Assembly: GCA_016721425.1 (NCBI GenBank)
Contig: JADKID010000012.1
Location: 124,001 to 188,000, forward strand
Direction: 5' to 3'
Source of the DNA: Bryobacterales bacterium
GTDB taxonomy: Bacteria > Acidobacteriota > Terriglobia > Bryobacterales > Bryobacteraceae
Length of the DNA stretch: 64,000 nt
Shown here: positions 10,666 to 18,554 of the stretch, piece by piece
Position numbering within the stretch: position 1 is the stretch's first letter
How the letters are laid out: each line of letters begins with the position of its first letter
Notes under the pieces: generated by a model
Told to the model about the DNA's origin: nothing
What the model saw: the letters and a program-made list of their open reading frames with translations, nothing else
The model's database searches: none
Translations under genes and position numbers: made by a program

Positions 10666-11271
10666 CTACATTTTCGCGGGATTATCGAGGCTGCGCCACA
10701 GATACCAGCACGCCACGGACGCATACGGCCTCCAGGGCCGCGCCACCTTCTCCATGCGGGCGGGCTTTGGCAGCTCGCGCATGCGGTAGATGGCCTTCAT
10801 CGCGTTGCGGATGCCGAGGTCGGCGCAGGGCAGGACATCGGGGCGCCGCAGGGCGAACATCAGGAACATTTGCGCGGTCCATTCGCCGACACCCTTGACT
10901 TGGGTCAGGTGGGCGATCACCTCAGAATCAGGAAGCTCCGGGAGACGGGCGAAATCGACTGTGCCGTCCAAGGTCTTTTCGGCCAGGCTGCGGACATAGG
11001 CGGCCTTGGCGGTGGAGAGGCCGAAAGACCGCAGCTGTTCGGGCGTGCAGCGCAGGATGCCCCAGGCCTCGACGGGATGGGGCGCCAGCGCCGCTTGCAG
11101 CCGGCCGTAGATCGTGGAGGCGGCCCGGGTGCTCAGTTGCTGGAAGACGATGGAACGGGCGAGCGACGCGAAGACGGGCTGAGAGAACTCCTGCACATAG
11201 GGGCCGACCCGGTCCATCACGGCGGCGAGCGCCGGATCAGCCGCCTTCAGATGGGTCAGCGCGTTCCTCAT
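10666..11271 (-). CDS. AlkA-type DNA-3-methyladenine glycosylase
   Basis: This 201-residue HhH-GPD DNA glycosylase would excise alkylated bases in base-excision repair. The helix-hairpin-helix is LTQVKGVGEWTAQM at about 122-135. The Gly/Pro-rich loop leads to the catalytic Asp151 in LPCADLGIRNA. An early motif, SIVFQQLSTRAA, is the usual helix of this family. It lacks the N-terminal AlkA_N domain of E. coli AlkA and matches the shorter bacterial form. No iron-sulphur cysteines are present, which separates it from MutY/Nth. It stands alone, divergent from the VWFA gene. Confidence 0.9.
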   Translation of the reverse strand: MRNALTHLKAADPALAAVMDRVGPYVQEFSQPVFASLARSIVFQQLSTRAASTIYGRLQAALAPHPVEAWGILRCTPEQLRSFGLSTAKAAYVRSLAEKTLDGTVDFARLPELPDSEVIAHLTQVKGVGEWTAQMFLMFALRRPDVLPCADLGIRNAMKAIYRMRELPKPARMEKVARPWRPYASVACWYLWRSLDNPAKM

Positions 11272-11321
11272 GTAACAGGATTCCTCTGGAATGCATCCAC
11301 AAGTATGTCATGGTGAGAAGT

Positions 11322-12302
11322 ATGAACTGGTTGGCCCTCTGTCTGTTCCCTGCCCTGCTTTGTGCGCAATCGCAGCCGCCCCAGCCGAAGCCCGCCGACG
11401 ACGACCTGGGTCCGGCCATCAAGGTGGACGTGGACCTGGTGAACCTCGTCTTCAGCGTACGGGACAAGAAGGGGAACTACCTACCCAACATGACGAAGGA
11501 CGATCTGGAGTTTTTCGAAGACGGCAAAAAGCAGGACCCGAAGTACTTCACGCGGGAGACCGATCTGCCCCTGACCATTGGCCTGCTGGTGGACGTCAGC
11601 CGCAGCCAGGAATCGTTGCTCGAGGAGGAGCGCCGCGCCTCCTACACGTTTTTCTCTCAGGTGCTGCGCAAGAAAGATATGGCCTTCATCATCAGCTTTG
11701 GCGCGGACGCGGAGGAGTTGCAGGACTTCACCAGTTCGCTCTCCCTGTTGCAGAAAGGGCTGGGCGCGCTGCGGTTGAACGCCGGAATTGGCGGCATGTC
11801 GCCGACTGGCACAACGGTTCCGAGCGCGTCCGCCAACCGCGGCACGGTCCTATATGAGGCGGTCTGGCTGGCTGCGAAGGAGAAGCTGCGCAATGAGGTG
11901 GGGCGGAAGGTACTGGTGATCATCACGGACGGGGTGGACGTGGGGAGCCGGATCAAGATCGAGAAGGCGATTGAAGAGGCGCAGCGCTCCGATACGTTGA
12001 TCTATTCGATCCTCTTTGAAGATCCGCGCTTCACGTCGTGGCAGTACGGCGGAGCGTCGGGAGAGGCGCCGATGCGGCGGATGTCGGAGGAGACGGGGGG
12101 GCGGGTCTTCCGGGTGGACCGGCGCAACTCGCTGGAGGAGATCTACAAGACGATTCAGCAGGAGATGCGGAGCCAGTATGCGGCGGCCTACACGCCTACC
12201 AACGGCACCAAGGACGGAACATTCCGGCGGACGGAAGTGCGGGCCAGAAACAAAGAACTGAAGGTGCAGGTGCGCCGGGGCTACTACGCGACGAAAGAAT
12301 AA
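11322..12302 (+). CDS. Secreted VWFA-related Acidobacterial domain protein
   Basis: A signal peptide (MNWLALCLFPALLCAQ) is followed by a beta domain and a von Willebrand factor A domain whose metal site reads DVSRS (DxSxS, residues 91-95), with later elements DGVDVGS and IYSILFED. This is the layout of the VWFA-related Acidobacterial family (TIGR03436), which is expanded in this phylum and has no settled function; protein binding outside the cell is likely. The last segment, QYAAAYTPTNGTKDGTFRR, is typical of the family. An upstream in-frame ATG at 11310 would add four residues. The rmlD gene converges on it with no gap. Confidence 0.92.
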   Translation: MNWLALCLFPALLCAQSQPPQPKPADDDLGPAIKVDVDLVNLVFSVRDKKGNYLPNMTKDDLEFFEDGKKQDPKYFTRETDLPLTIGLLVDVSRSQESLLEEERRASYTFFSQVLRKKDMAFIISFGADAEELQDFTSSLSLLQKGLGALRLNAGIGGMSPTGTTVPSASANRGTVLYEAVWLAAKEKLRNEVGRKVLVIITDGVDVGSRIKIEKAIEEAQRSDTLIYSILFEDPRFTSWQYGGASGEAPMRRMSEETGGRVFRVDRRNSLEEIYKTIQQEMRSQYAAAYTPTNGTKDGTFRRTEVRARNKELKVQVRRGYYATKE

Positions 12303-13180
12303 TCAGGCGGCGAGCAGGCGCTTGCGCATTTGCAGGTAGCTGCGGACGGCGACGGGCAGCGGCGGCATGGGCTCCAGGCCGAGGGATTCGAGCCTGGAGT
12401 TGGAAAGGGCCGAGAACTTGGGACGGCGCGCGGGCGTACGGTATTCCCGTTCGGTGGTGGGCTTGAGCGCGGGCGTAAGGCCGGCCTCCTGGAAGATGAG
12501 CTTGGCGTATTCGTACCAGGAGATGGGGGTCCCGCCGCCGCAGTGCACGACGCCGGTGACACCTTTTTCAACCAGATCGGCGGTGCGGGCGGCCAGCAGG
12601 GGAGCATAGGTGGGGCTGGCGACGTGATCTTCGGTGACTCGGATCGTCTTGGTATCGCCCGCGAGGCGGAGCATCAATTCGATGAAGTTGCCGCGGGCGG
12701 TTTGCAGGGCGCCGGGCCCAAAGACGCCGGAGGTCCGCACGATGAGGGGATTGGCGAGATAGGCTTGGGCGTAGAGTTCGCCGCCCAGTTTGGAGACGGC
12801 GTAGGCGCCGAGGGGATGAGTGGCGTCGGCCTCGGTATAGGGCCTGCCGGCCATGCCATCGAATACGTAGTCGGTAGAAAAATGGACGAGTTGGGCGCCG
12901 CACTGGCGGCAGGCGAGCGCCAGGTTGCGAACGGCGAGGGCATTCACCTGAAAGGCGGCCGCGGGTTCATTTTCAGCGACATCCACCTGGTTGTAGGCGG
13001 CGGCATTGAGGACAATCTGGGGGTCGAAGCTGGCCACGGCCTGTTCGACGGCGGCGACGGAGGTGATGTCCACATGGATCCGTTCCACGCCATGACGACA
13101 TAACCGCGCTGGAGGAATTCGCGTTTGAGTTCAACGCCTAACTGACCGGCAGCTCCAAAGATGGCGACTTTCTTCTGCAT
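12303..13180 (-). CDS. rfbD: dTDP-4-dehydrorhamnose reductase, broken by a frameshift near its N-terminus
   Basis: RmlD/RfbD reduces dTDP-4-keto-L-rhamnose to dTDP-L-rhamnose for cell-surface polysaccharide. The main frame (13088 down to 12303) has NAAAYNQVD, FSTDYVFDG, the catalytic YAVSK, and family-typical RTSGVFG. It lacks the NADPH-binding start. That start is in the next frame: ATG 13180 opens MQKKVAIFGAAGQLGVEL with the GxxGxxG fingerprint, up to about 13090. One added base near 13088-13091 joins the two into a full-length 290-residue enzyme. No other rhamnose genes (rmlA-C) are nearby. Confidence 0.85.
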
Positions 13181-13300
13181 CTGACACGTACTATACCGCG
13201 ATTCAGACGTCTCGGAGCCATCAATGGAAGACAGATGTAGAGAAAATGTTGCAACTCTGTTACACTGCCAATACGTCAATGATCTAGAGAGAGCAACTGG

Positions 13301-13438
13301 ATGATGAAGAACTTGATTCAGCATGGGTTTCGCCGGAGCCGCAAAGCGGACCGTTTGGCGTGGATCCTGCTGGTGGCCTTCTCCTTGGCACTCCTGATCT
13401 CAGTCTTAGCGGGCTTCCACGGGCTCGGACTGGTGTAG
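13301..13438 (+). CDS. Possible small membrane protein (45 aa)
   Basis: A 45-codon frame starts with two consecutive ATG codons and encodes a basic N-terminus (HGFRRSRKADR) followed by one hydrophobic helix (WILLVAFSLALLISVLAGF). The positive-inside layout and clean helix make it plausible as a single-span membrane protein. It overlaps the end of the convergent PilZ gene by 33 bases, and its ribosome site is weak (GAGAG). I know of no family. It is reported with low confidence because a random frame of this length is quite possible. Confidence 0.35.
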   Translation: MMKNLIQHGFRRSRKADRLAWILLVAFSLALLISVLAGFHGLGLV

Positions 13439-13774
13439 TGGGCGCTGGGCGTCGCTGCCAAGCAGGGACGCGACCAGCCTGCTCAAATCGCCGACGTGTT
13501 GCAGCGATTCCTCTATCTTCAGCCCAATCTGATATTGATCGTTAACCCTGGCGCACCATGCCACCTCACCAAGCAGGAGGCTGTCAGCCAAGTCCAGGCG
13601 GACTAGGGTAGACGGCGCGATGGGCGCAAAAGTCTCGATCTTTAGCCCGAAGGCGGAGCGTTCCACAATCCGGGCGGGGCACGGGGTGGGCGCCTGCGCT
13701 TCCGGGGCGAAGGTCAGGCTGGTGAGGATGACAACCTCTTCGACTGGCTGGCGGGGTGATTGGCGGCGATCCAT
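13406..13774 (-). CDS. PilZ-like domain protein
   Basis: The 122-residue soluble protein begins DRRQSPRQP, similar to the RxxxR cyclic-di-GMP-binding box at the start of PilZ domains. It continues as a beta-barrel with the second motif position near ERSAFGLKIET (canonical D/NxSxxG; here ERSAFG). This departs from consensus, so ligand binding is uncertain. A later strand, VAWCARVNDQYQIGLKIEE, closely matches the PilZ end (G-x-x-F/I). It has no partner domain. The start at 13774 is ATG. Confidence 0.7.
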   Translation of the reverse strand: MDRRQSPRQPVEEVVILTSLTFAPEAQAPTPCPARIVERSAFGLKIETFAPIAPSTLVRLDLADSLLLGEVAWCARVNDQYQIGLKIEESLQHVGDLSRLVASLLGSDAQRPLHQSEPVEAR

Positions 13775-14026
13775 GCACAGCTTATCGGATCGAGTTCGTG
13801 GACCTTGAGAAAAAACAAAATGTCCGGAGAGGCACGCAAAGTGAGTCTCTCACTCTGTCCCACGAGGTAATCCCAGATGTGGACCACTGGGTGTGGGATC
13901 AGGCTCCTCCGCCTGGCGCCTCCCGGACTGGCATTTGAAACTACTGCCGTACTGATTAGTTATCGTCGAAAGCACCCAGGAACAGCGCCCCCGCAAACGA
14001 GGGGGGCAACCGGGTCAAACGCGGGG

Positions 14027-14359
14027 TTAGCGGAGTGTGGCGAGGATCCAGAGCGCGAGACCGGCGCCGCCCACAAAAAGGATCTCCGCCGCCAGGCGCC
14101 AGGGGAAGCGGCGCAGTGCGGTGGACGGGGGCCGTTTGGCCTCGGCTTCCCGGGCCATCATGCGGTGGAGATAGTCGCGTCCGGCCGCGTCGGCGATCAG
14201 GACGGTAGCGGTTTGTTCGCTTTCGAGCGCCCGGACACACTCGGCGCGCATGACGGCGGGCATATCGTCCAACGTCTCGAAAGACTCGGTTCCGCCGGCG
14301 CGCGTGCAGGTGAGGATGGACGAGAGCTTGTAGACACCGTTTGGGGGAGCGTCAGGCAC
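14027..14359 (-). CDS. Small membrane-anchored protein of unknown function (110 aa)
   Basis: Starting from GTG 14359, the frame encodes a soluble N-terminal domain (VYKLSSILTC, ESFETLDDMPAVMRAECVRA, TATVLIADAAGRDYL) and ends in a membrane helix (ILFVGGAGLALWILATLR). The start overlaps the stop of the LysR gene by eight bases, so the two are probably co-transcribed. I do not recognise a family. The tail-anchor layout suggests a cytoplasmic domain held at the membrane. The longer frame to 14527 lies wholly inside the LysR gene and is not credible. Confidence 0.6.
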   Translation of the reverse strand: MPDAPPNGVYKLSSILTCTRAGGTESFETLDDMPAVMRAECVRALESEQTATVLIADAAGRDYLHRMMAREAEAKRPPSTALRRFPWRLAAEILFVGGAGLALWILATLR

Positions 14360-15269
14360 GGGTGGCCTCCGGGGTCGCCTGGGCGAGCTCTGCGGCGCGT
14401 TCCGACACCGTCTGAATGAAGCCCAAGCCGGCTTTCGACAGAGCCTTGTCCCGGCGGTAGATGAGGCCGAGACGGCGGATGATGGGCTCGGGAGAGAGCG
14501 AGATGGCCGCGTAATGGCGCGCGTCAACGCCTTCCTGGAAGTGGGAGGCCGCCATGAAGGAAAGCCCCAGTCCGGCGAGCACGAAACGCTTGATCATCTC
14601 GGTGGAATCCAGCTCCATGGAGATCTGGAGCTCGTCCTCCACCGGTTCCAGCCACTGATTCAATTTGGCGCGGGTGGCGCCGCCCTTCGGCAGGAGAAGA
14701 GGATAGGCCGCGACGTCGGTGCAACTCACGGAAGCCTGTGCGGCCAGAGGGTGTCCCACCGGCGCCAGCAACTTGATCTCGTCGCTGTAGATGGGCAGAA
14801 CCTGGAGTTTCTTCTCGGCCACGGGCAACTGGGTAAAGCCGAAATCGGCGAGATTATCCAGCACCGCTTCCACGACGTGGCCGCCGTAGCTGCGATCCAC
14901 CAGCAACTGCACGTTGGGGAAGCGCTTCTTGTATTCGGAAAAGACGGTGGGCAGGACGTAGATGCAGGTGGCCTCGTTGGCGGCAATGACAAGCTCGCCG
15001 CGCGGCACTCGCTCCAACTCGTTGATGGAATTCTGGGCGCGGCGGCGGAGGTCGAGAATCTGATCGGCGTAGTCGCAGAAGATGCGCCCGGCGGCGGTGA
15101 GTTGGATGCGCGTGCCCAGGCGCTCAAACAGCGAGGTGTTCAGCTCCTGTTCCAGTTGGCGGATCTGGGCGCTGATGGCGGGCTGTGTGCGAAAACAGGT
15201 CTGCGCAGCCTTAGAGAAGCTCTTCAGCCGAACAATCTCCAGAAAAGTATGGAGCTGATCCAGGTCCAT
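14352..15269 (-). CDS. LysR-family transcriptional regulator
   Basis: A typical LysR protein of 305 residues. The winged helix-turn-helix is at 1-60 (FLEIVRLKSFSKAAQTCFRT and PAISAQIRQLEQEL), followed by a linker helix and a two-lobed effector-binding domain from about residue 90 (GELVIAANEATCIYVLP). The general form is close to CysB/CysL/CbbR-like proteins, but the effector cannot be read from sequence. It is divergent from the cytochrome c gene at 15310, with about 40 bases between the two starts. That gene and the TIGR03790 gene behind it are the natural candidate targets. Confidence 0.92.
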   Translation of the reverse strand: MDLDQLHTFLEIVRLKSFSKAAQTCFRTQPAISAQIRQLEQELNTSLFERLGTRIQLTAAGRIFCDYADQILDLRRRAQNSINELERVPRGELVIAANEATCIYVLPTVFSEYKKRFPNVQLLVDRSYGGHVVEAVLDNLADFGFTQLPVAEKKLQVLPIYSDEIKLLAPVGHPLAAQASVSCTDVAAYPLLLPKGGATRAKLNQWLEPVEDELQISMELDSTEMIKRFVLAGLGLSFMAASHFQEGVDARHYAAISLSPEPIIRRLGLIYRRDKALSKAGLGFIQTVSERAAELAQATPEATRA

Positions 15270-15309
15270 TGTATTGCCAGACGGGTATCAACATATTACC
15301 ATCAGCAAC

Positions 15310-15726
15310 ATGACTGTGAAGACGATCGCACTGACTCTGCTGGCCGCGGGCGCCATGGCCCAGGCGCAGACGCCCGCCTCGGCCGCCAAGATCGAGTATG
15401 GGCGCTATCTCGCCGAGGAGGTGGGTAAGTGCCAGATCTGCCACTCACCCCGGACCGAGACGGGCCAGTTGGACAAGGAGCGCTGGATGAAGGGCGCTGT
15501 ATTGGATTTTGCGCCGATGAAGCCCGTGGAGGGCTGGCACAAGACCGCGCCGGACATCACCAGCGGCGGGCGTCTGTGGGAGCGCTGGGGTGAGGCGGCG
15601 ATGGTGAAGTTCATGACCACGGGCCTGACGCCCAAGGGCACGCCCTCGGACGCGCCGATGCCTGCCTACAAGCTGAAGCAGGAAGACGCCGAGGCCATGG
15701 TGGCCTATCTGAAGACGCTCAAGTAG
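15310..15726 (+). CDS. Small periplasmic cytochrome c
   Basis: The 138-residue product has a signal peptide (TIALTLLAAGAMAQAQ), one c-haem motif, CQICH, at about residues 41-45, and a C-terminal Met ligand candidate in PMPAYKLKQEDAEAMVAYL, typical of class I cytochromes. It should carry electrons in the periplasm. ATG 15310 fits the signal peptide; upstream codons in the same frame do not add a sensible leader. It is divergent from a LysR regulator and is followed after 13 bases by the TIGR03790 gene. Confidence 0.9.
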   Translation: MTVKTIALTLLAAGAMAQAQTPASAAKIEYGRYLAEEVGKCQICHSPRTETGQLDKERWMKGAVLDFAPMKPVEGWHKTAPDITSGGRLWERWGEAAMVKFMTTGLTPKGTPSDAPMPAYKLKQEDAEAMVAYLKTLK

Positions 15727-15739
15727 GCGGCCGCGCGCC

Positions 15740-16831
15740 ATGGGCATCTGGCGGTTGGGTGTGGCACTGGCCCTGACGGCGGCGCTGTGCCCGGCCTTGA
15801 CCCGGCACGAGGTGTTGATCCTGGGCAACGCGCGGAGCCCGGTTTCGCGCTCCATCGTGGAGTACTACGCGCGGCAGCGGGAGATCCCTCCGGCACAGAT
15901 TCTGTATCTGCAAACGGCGCCGGCGGAGGAGATCGATCGGCAGGTCTACCAGCGCGAGATAGCCGCGCCGGTGGCGGCGTGGTTGAAGTCTCGGGGCTGG
16001 GTAGACCGGATCCTGGCCATCGTCACCACCACCGGCGTCCCGCTAAAGATCCGGGGTTCGGACGGCTCCAAGGCGACGGCGGCATCGGTGGATAGTGAAC
16101 TGGCGTGCCTCTATTCCACCTTACGGGGCACGCCGCCAGCCCTCGCTGGGCCGCTGATGAACCCCTACTTCCGCCAGGACGAGCCCTTCAGCCACCCGAA
16201 GTTTCCGCTGTACCTGGTGACGCGGCTGACCGGCTACTCCTTTGAAGATGTCCGCGGCATGATCGACCGTTCCTTGCGGGCGCGGAACACGGGCCGCGTG
16301 GCGATAGACCGCAAGGGCGAGGCGCTGGATGACGAGGGCGAGTTGTGGCTGTACCGCACTGCGGCGAAGCTGCCGGGCCGGGTGATCGTGGAGGAATCCG
16401 CGGCGGTGCAGCGAAATCTGAAGGGTCTGATCGGCTCCACCGGCTGGGGCTCGAACGACAAGAGCCGCAAAGACCGCAACGTGGGCTTTCAATACCTGCC
16501 GGGCGCGATTGTCTCCGAGTTTGTCTCCACCAACGCGCGGACCTTCACCGAGCCGCCACCGAGTTGGAACCTGGGCGAATGGGGGAAGACCGGAACGTAT
16601 TTCGCAGCATCCCCGCAATCCATGTCTGGCGATGCCATCCGGCAGGGCGCCACCGGCGTTTCCGGCCACGTCTACGAGCCGTATCTGACGCTCTGCCCTC
16701 GCCCGGAGTATCTGTTTCCCGCCTATCTGGGCGGCCGCACTCTGGCCGAGAGCTTCTACGCCGCCCTGCCGGCGCTGAGCTGGATGAACGTGATCGTGGG
16801 CGACCCGCTGACGCGACTGCTGCCGCCATAG
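15740..16831 (+). CDS. TIGR03790-family secreted protein
   Basis: This 363-residue protein has a short signal peptide (LGVALALTAALCPAL) and the typical start of the TIGR03790 family: HEVLILGN, then SIVEYYARQREIPPAQI. Later come FPLYLVTRLTGY with a following segment about a dividing RSL motif, and a C-terminal GATGVSGHVYEPYL. The family is found in several environmental phyla and has no established function; it probably acts outside the cytoplasm. It follows the cytochrome c gene closely and may share its mRNA. It converges on the gene at 16842. Confidence 0.85.
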   Translation: MGIWRLGVALALTAALCPALTRHEVLILGNARSPVSRSIVEYYARQREIPPAQILYLQTAPAEEIDRQVYQREIAAPVAAWLKSRGWVDRILAIVTTTGVPLKIRGSDGSKATAASVDSELACLYSTLRGTPPALAGPLMNPYFRQDEPFSHPKFPLYLVTRLTGYSFEDVRGMIDRSLRARNTGRVAIDRKGEALDDEGELWLYRTAAKLPGRVIVEESAAVQRNLKGLIGSTGWGSNDKSRKDRNVGFQYLPGAIVSEFVSTNARTFTEPPPSWNLGEWGKTGTYFAASPQSMSGDAIRQGATGVSGHVYEPYLTLCPRPEYLFPAYLGGRTLAESFYAALPALSWMNVIVGDPLTRLLPP

Positions 16832-16841
16832 CCTACACGCG

Positions 16842-17666
16842 CTACTTCTTGCCGGGCTTGATGGCGCTGCTCTTTGGATCGCGCACCTTCATCTCGGAAT
16901 CGAGCGTGAAGAGCGCATCGGTGAGCCCCTTGTTGATCTCGATGGAGTCGGCGTACATTTCGAAGACGCGGAACCCGTTGCGCTCGCGGCGGATGACAAA
17001 CGGCCACATCACGCCGCCTCCGATATCGCGGTACTTGTCGAAGATGGTGATCTCTTCGATGCGCTCGCGCGTCTTGGGATCGCGGTGCTCCCACTTCTGC
17101 TTGACCGGCAGTTTGGTGGACTGGTGGAACCACACGCTGGTGGCCTCGTTGGTGGAATCGATAATCTCCACGCGCTCGCAGGGCTGGTTCTCGTGCGTAT
17201 CGGTGCCGAGCGATTCAAACGTCATGCCCACTTCGCCGATGCGCATGCGCAGGGTGTAGAGCACGTTATGGGCGAGGCTGGTGTTGTACTTGTCCACCGT
17301 CTCCTTCGGCAGCGGCATGGCGCCGCGATAGGTGATCTCGTAGCCGCCCTGCTCGTTGAAAACGATATAAACGTCTTCCTTCTTGCCGAAAGCCTGGCGC
17401 TCCCGGATCCCGATGAAGCCGGCCTTGGGCGGCTCCGGCCGGGTCAGGTATCTCGAGTAGATCTTGGCGCGGGAAAGACCGCTCAGCTTCTCGTTGTAGA
17501 ACGAATAGGCGCGGCCCTCCTCCACGCGATCCTGCATCGCCAGATACTTGTCACCACCCATGGCCTGGAGCGCCGCGTCCACAATGCGGCGCGCCCGTTC
17601 AGGCGTTTTCGGTTCCTGTGCGCAAACGCCCGCCGGCAGTAGGGAAAGAAAGAATCGCCGCCTCAT
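16842..17666 (-). CDS. Exported protein resembling outer-membrane lipoprotein-sorting folds
   Basis: The 274-residue protein starts with MRRRFFLSLLPAGVCAQ, a signal peptide with possible Tat character. The mature part begins with a helix (ARRIVDAALQAMGGDKYL) and continues as beta strands such as KLPVKQKWEHRDPKT and ITIFDKYRDIGGGVMWPF. This pattern is seen in LolA/LolB-like secreted proteins of Acidobacteria ('DKYRDVGGV..P' repeats). The function is not known; a lipid or lipoprotein carrier role is only suggested by fold-like pattern. Its ATG lies inside the annotated end of the PHP gene (see that entry). Confidence 0.75.
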   Translation of the reverse strand: MRRRFFLSLLPAGVCAQEPKTPERARRIVDAALQAMGGDKYLAMQDRVEEGRAYSFYNEKLSGLSRAKIYSRYLTRPEPPKAGFIGIRERQAFGKKEDVYIVFNEQGGYEITYRGAMPLPKETVDKYNTSLAHNVLYTLRMRIGEVGMTFESLGTDTHENQPCERVEIIDSTNEATSVWFHQSTKLPVKQKWEHRDPKTRERIEEITIFDKYRDIGGGVMWPFVIRRERNGFRVFEMYADSIEINKGLTDALFTLDSEMKVRDPKSSAIKPGKK

Positions 17667-18489
17667 CCCTTCGATTGTAGCGGTTCGGCCAATTGGCCCA
17701 CAGCCGGCGCACCAGCGAATGGCTGTACTGCGGCATCATCAGGACGCGGCTGCGGTGGTCCTCGCGCACCTCGTCGATAAACTCGGCGAAGGTGGCGGCG
17801 CGGGTCAGATTGAGGAATGCGTTGGGCTCGCAGCCATGGCGGTCGCCGCCGGAGATCGCAGGTAGCGCCTCGGCGGCGGCCCACCGCATCACGCGGTGAT
17901 TCTCTTTCCAGGGCCGCAGCCCGTTCACTTCCAGGGCGTGCAGCCAGGGCCGGTAAGCGCGGAGAAACTCCTTGGCAACTGAATCGAAGCGCGCCGCGCC
18001 CAGGCCGCCTTCATCCCACAGCGGGTGGTTCCAGACAATCAGCGTGGATGGGTCCTCGTGCAGCCAATCGAGAATGTCGTCCAGATCATACTCACGCGGG
18101 ATGGTGGTGAAGCGGGCGAGCGCGGCCATGCGCTCCCCGGCGCGGGCGGGCGGCATGTTGTGGATGCCCAGGTGGATCTCCGCCCCGCGCCACGGCACGC
18201 TCCATTCCACGCTGATGGGCGCGCGGCGGCCCGCAGAAGTAGCGCGCAGCTCCAGGGCGGCAGTGATGTTGTCGTGGTCCGTCAGCGAGACCAGCGGCTC
18301 CAGACCGAGGTCTTGGATCTGCGCGGTTTCCAGCGCGACGGCCTGCGCCGGGTTCAGCGGCGGGGTCCACGGGACACCGGCAAAGGACTCGCGGGAATGG
18401 ATGGTGTGGCTGTGCAGGGAAACGCCGGCGCGAAGATGGCGCCGGCGTGCCAGAGAGAGGCGGGTGAACAGACGTGTGGAGCGCGGCAT
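17599..18489 (-). CDS. PHP-domain metal-dependent hydrolase
   Basis: PHP phosphoesterase-like protein of up to 296 residues. Metal-ligand motifs visible are HSHTIHSRE near residue 26, SLTDHDN near 90, and WNHPLWDEGG near 155, then SGGDRHGCEPN. These are the usual His/Asp clusters of the family. The substrate is unknown. The frame as written overlaps the next gene by 68 bases, which is odd in this genome. In the frame one base earlier there is a stop at 17663-17665 that overlaps the next ATG in the usual ATGA way, so a lost base near 17685-17695 may have changed the C-terminus. Confidence 0.82.
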   Translation of the reverse strand: MPRSTRLFTRLSLARRRHLRAGVSLHSHTIHSRESFAGVPWTPPLNPAQAVALETAQIQDLGLEPLVSLTDHDNITAALELRATSAGRRAPISVEWSVPWRGAEIHLGIHNMPPARAGERMAALARFTTIPREYDLDDILDWLHEDPSTLIVWNHPLWDEGGLGAARFDSVAKEFLRAYRPWLHALEVNGLRPWKENHRVMRWAAAEALPAISGGDRHGCEPNAFLNLTRAATFAEFIDEVREDHRSRVLMMPQYSHSLVRRLWANWPNRYNRRDEAAILSFPTAGGRLRTGTENA

Positions 18490-18554
18490 GGGTCTCGCAC
18501 ACAGAATGACGAAAATGTTTTACAGTTCGATGCGCGCCGCGTGAATTGACGGTC

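Noticed and set aside
13801..13900. ACGCAAAG element (13834-13841) resembling the core of the cyclic-di-GMP GEMM riboswitch, near a PilZ gene
   Set aside because: The second conserved half and a proper P2 tetraloop are missing, and no plus-strand gene follows for more than a kilobase.
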